Below, piece after piece: positions 26,302 to 28,211 of a DNA stretch of 28,211 nucleotides. How positions within the stretch are numbered: the first letter of the stretch is position 1; every line of letters starts with the position of its first letter. Source of the DNA: an uncultured Mycoplasmatota bacterium (GTDB lineage Bacteria > Bacillota_I > Bacilli_A > RF39 > UBA660). The position numbers and the translations under genes are program-made. The notes beneath the pieces were generated by a model. It searched no databases. It saw only the letters and a program-made list of their open reading frames with translations, and had not been told where the DNA came from. The stretch covers positions 1-28,211 of the forward strand of contig USNG01000022.1 in assembly GCA_900556025.1 (NCBI GenBank), written 5' to 3'.

Positions 26302-26973
26302 ATGAGAAAGTGTTTAAAATATGTATTATGTTTATGCTTATTATTTATGCTTTGTGGATGTAGTGAGGAGGAAGTAAAAATGAATTATACCACTGAAGAA
26401 GTAAATGGAAAAACAGTTTTCAATATTGAAGACAAAAAATATATAGAAAGTGAAGAAGAAACGAATTTTGTTAAGATTGATACTGATGGTTATGGAATAA
26501 TGATAGCTGAGCTTTATCCTGATGTAGCTCCTATAACAGTAGAAAACTTCAAAAGTTTAGTAAAAGATAAATTTTATGATGGCATTATCTTCCATAGAGT
26601 TATTAAAGACTTTATGATTCAAACTGGTGATCCTACTGGTACAGGGATGGGTGGAAGTGAAAAAGAAATCAAAGGTGAATTTAAAAATAACGGAGTAGAA
26701 AATAATTTATCTCATACAAGAGGAGTTCTTTCAATGGCAAGACGTGGAGGAAATCCTGATACTGAAGAAACAATGAATTCAGCATCTAGTCAATTCTTTA
26801 TAGTTCATCAAGATTCAGATTTCTTAGATGGAAACTATGCATCATTTGGAAAACTACTAAATGGTTATGATGTTCTTGATAAAATAGCTACTACTGAAAC
26901 TAATAGTAGTGATAAACCACTTAAAGATATCAAAATGAACACTGTAAGATTTGTTACTTTATATGAGGAATAA
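26302..26973 (+). CDS. Cyclophilin-type peptidyl-prolyl isomerase lipoprotein
   Basis: The start at 26302 follows GGAAGGTGAT; an upstream in-frame ATG at 26293 lies in the SD. The 223-residue product begins with a Cys-rich lipoprotein signal (MRKCLKYVLCLCLLFMLCGC); lipidation is expected at Cys20, just before SEEE. The cyclophilin domain (about 55-215) carries IIFHRVIKDFMIQTGDPTG with the catalytic Arg, GVLSMAR, SASSQFFIVH and GNYASFGKLL. The usual Trp/His near the last motif is Tyr/Ala. It should assist protein folding on the outer face of the membrane. It has its own position after a terminator, and folD follows 2 bases after its stop. Confidence 0.92.
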   Translation: MRKCLKYVLCLCLLFMLCGCSEEEVKMNYTTEEVNGKTVFNIEDKKYIESEEETNFVKIDTDGYGIMIAELYPDVAPITVENFKSLVKDKFYDGIIFHRVIKDFMIQTGDPTGTGMGGSEKEIKGEFKNNGVENNLSHTRGVLSMARRGGNPDTEETMNSASSQFFIVHQDSDFLDGNYASFGKLLNGYDVLDKIATTETNSSDKPLKDIKMNTVRFVTLYEE

Positions 26974-26975
26974 AA

Positions 26976-27833
26976 ATGATATTATTAGATGGAAAAAGTT
27001 TAAGTGCTAAGATAAAAGATGAATTAAAAGGAAATATTAATTCTTACGTTCAAACACCAATATTAGCTGTTATAACTATAGGTGATGATGCAGCTAGTGA
27101 AGTATACGTAAAAAATAAAAGAAAAGCATGTGAGTATGTAGGAATGAGCTTCTTACACTTAGATTATGCAAGCTGTGTAAAAGAAGAAGTTGTTATTAAA
27201 AAAATAAAACAACTAAATAAAGATAAAAGTATAAATGGTATTATAGTACAATTACCTATACCAAAAAACTTTAATGTTTCAAAAATCATTAACACAATAG
27301 ATCCATCAAAAGATGTAGATGGTCTTACTAATACTCAAGCAGGAAAACTAATTCAAAATGAAAAATGTTTAATACCATGTACACCTAAAGGAATAATGGA
27401 AATATTTAAAGAATATAAAATTGATTTAGAAGGAAAACACGTAGTAATAGTAGGAAGAAGTAATTTAGTAGGTAAACCACTAATGCTAGAATGCTTAAAT
27501 AAAAATGCAACTGTAACTATGTGTCATAGTAAAACAAAAAACTTAAAAAGTTATACTAAAAATGCAGACATTCTCGTAGTCGCAGTAGGTAATAAATATT
27601 TAATAGACAAAACTATGGTAAAAAAAGGTTCTGTCATTATTGATGTTGGTATTAATAGAATAGATGGAAAACTTTATGGAGATGTTAATCCTAATGTAGA
27701 AGAAGTTTGCGGATACTTAACACCAGTACCAGGAGGAGTAGGACCAATGACAGTATCAATGCTTCTTAAAAATACATTTGCAGCCTATAAAAATCAAAAT
27801 GGAATAGTTGATATGTTTGATTTAAATCTATAA
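26976..27833 (+). CDS. folD: Bifunctional methylenetetrahydrofolate dehydrogenase/cyclohydrolase FolD
   Basis: FolD interconverts 5,10-methylene- and 10-formyl-tetrahydrofolate in one-carbon metabolism. The 285-residue protein has YVKNKRKACEYVGM with the catalytic Tyr44 and Lys48, GIIVQLPIP, DPSKDVDGL with the folate-binding Asp, PCTPKGIMEI, the NADP loop VVIVGRSNLVGKP, IIDVGINR, GDVNP and the C-terminal PVPGGVGPMTVSMLL. All key motifs are intact. SD AGGAAT lies within the end of the cyclophilin gene. The two are probably cotranscribed, and the gene ends at a bidirectional terminator. Confidence 0.97.
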   Translation: MILLDGKSLSAKIKDELKGNINSYVQTPILAVITIGDDAASEVYVKNKRKACEYVGMSFLHLDYASCVKEEVVIKKIKQLNKDKSINGIIVQLPIPKNFNVSKIINTIDPSKDVDGLTNTQAGKLIQNEKCLIPCTPKGIMEIFKEYKIDLEGKHVVIVGRSNLVGKPLMLECLNKNATVTMCHSKTKNLKSYTKNADILVVAVGNKYLIDKTMVKKGSVIIDVGINRIDGKLYGDVNPNVEEVCGYLTPVPGGVGPMTVSMLLKNTFAAYKNQNGIVDMFDLNL

Positions 27834-27834
27834 A

Positions 27835-27868
27835 AAAAGACTTAAGATTTCTCTTAAGTCTTTTATTT
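27835..27868. terminator. Bidirectional terminator between folD and rpsD
   Basis: A perfect 13-bp stem, AAAAGACTTAAGA (27835-27847) with TCTTAAGTCTTTT (27852-27864), has a TTTC loop. A-rich sequence on the left and T-rich on the right let it stop both convergent transcripts. Confidence 0.88.
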
Positions 27869-27870
27869 TA

Positions 27871-28211
27871 CTATCTATTATAGAATTCAACGATTAATGC
27901 ATCATTAACTTCAGAATTTAATTCTTCACGTTCTGGATATCTTACATAAGTACCACATTTCTTAGTTTTATCAACTGATACATAAGCAGGAATATTAATA
28001 TCCATATTAACACATTCATTAATTACTGGATGATCAAGTGAATTTTCTTTAACAGAAATAACACTACCAACTTTAACTCTGAATGATGGAATATCAACTT
28101 TCTTACCATCAACTAAGATATGTCCGTGATTAACGATTTGTCTTGCAGCTCTTCTAGTTTTAGCAAATCCCATTCTATATACTAAATTATCTAATCTACT
28201 TTCTAAAAGTA
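27871..28211 (-). CDS. rpsD: 30S ribosomal protein S4, C-terminal part (runs off the window)
   Basis: The minus-strand frame is open to the window edge and ends at a TAG (27871-27873). About 113 of the usual 200 or so residues are present, so the 5' part lies outside. Upstream of an internal Met the frame continues [12 protein letters not shown] and then [20 protein letters not shown], the highly conserved start of the S4 RNA-binding domain. The end reads [10 protein letters not shown]4 is a primary 16S rRNA binder in 30S assembly and often represses its own translation; the leader is not in the window. It faces folD across a shared terminator. Confidence 0.96.
   Translation of the reverse strand, partial: LLESRLDNLVYRMGFAKTRRAARQIVNHGHILVDGKKVDIPSFRVKVGSVISVKENSLDHPVINECVNMDINIPAYVSVDKTKKCGTYVRYPEREELNSEVNDALIVEFYNR

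Overview
The window comes from a very AT-rich, low-GC Gram-positive bacterium. TGA is used as an ordinary stop (for example hrcA, ybeY and the first bacteriocin peptide), so this is the standard bacterial code and not the Mycoplasma code. The gene set (hrcA-grpE-dnaK-dnaJ with CIRCE, dnaG-rpoD-trmK, ybeY-dgkA-cdd-era-recO, sporulation-type yqfC/yqfD) and the composition fit an uncultured, probably gut-associated member of the Bacilli near the RF39/Erysipelotrichia-like groups. That placement is inference; no rRNA gene is present. Almost everything is on the + strand; only the rpsD fragment at the right edge is on the minus strand.

Left region (1-2734): the tail of a probable Rpn/PD-(D/E)XK-type protein and its terminator are followed by a compact bacteriocin locus. 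It has a peptidase-C39 ABC exporter (348-2414) and two tiny overlapping genes (2408-2545 and 2542-2700). Each tiny gene encodes a double-glycine leader and a cationic hydrophobic core with a GxxxG motif and a lone cysteine near the C-terminus. This looks like a two-peptide class IIb bacteriocin with its own processing exporter. No immunity gene is evident.

2735-7308: an AMP-forming acyl ligase stands behind two palindromic operators. It is followed by a membrane hybrid histidine kinase with a 13-residue-repeat tail, and by a separate Hpt-like protein whose expected phospho-histidine is tyrosine.

7321-12272: a Bacillus-like housekeeping run: yqfC, yqfD, a VanZ-family gene where phoH and yqfF/pgpH usually lie, then ybeY, dgkA, cdd, era, a 28-residue yqzL-like gene and recO. 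Two unrecognised genes follow: a 314-residue protein with a PemK/MazF-like N-terminus and an 83-residue membrane protein.

13659-20754: the heat-shock cluster. A perfect SigA promoter is straddled by two CIRCE elements. The order is hrcA, an unknown 179-residue gene, grpE with a cysteine-rich N-terminal tail, dnaK, pepF (M3 peptidase) and dnaJ.

20755-28211: a promoter drives a small membrane protein and an SH3b surface protein. Next come the macromolecular-synthesis genes dnaG-rpoD-trmK, a cyclophilin-type lipoprotein, folD, and a bidirectional terminator facing the 3' part of rpsD. There is no stretch over 300 bases without a gene. I saw no tRNA, rRNA, CRISPR array or insertion sequence.
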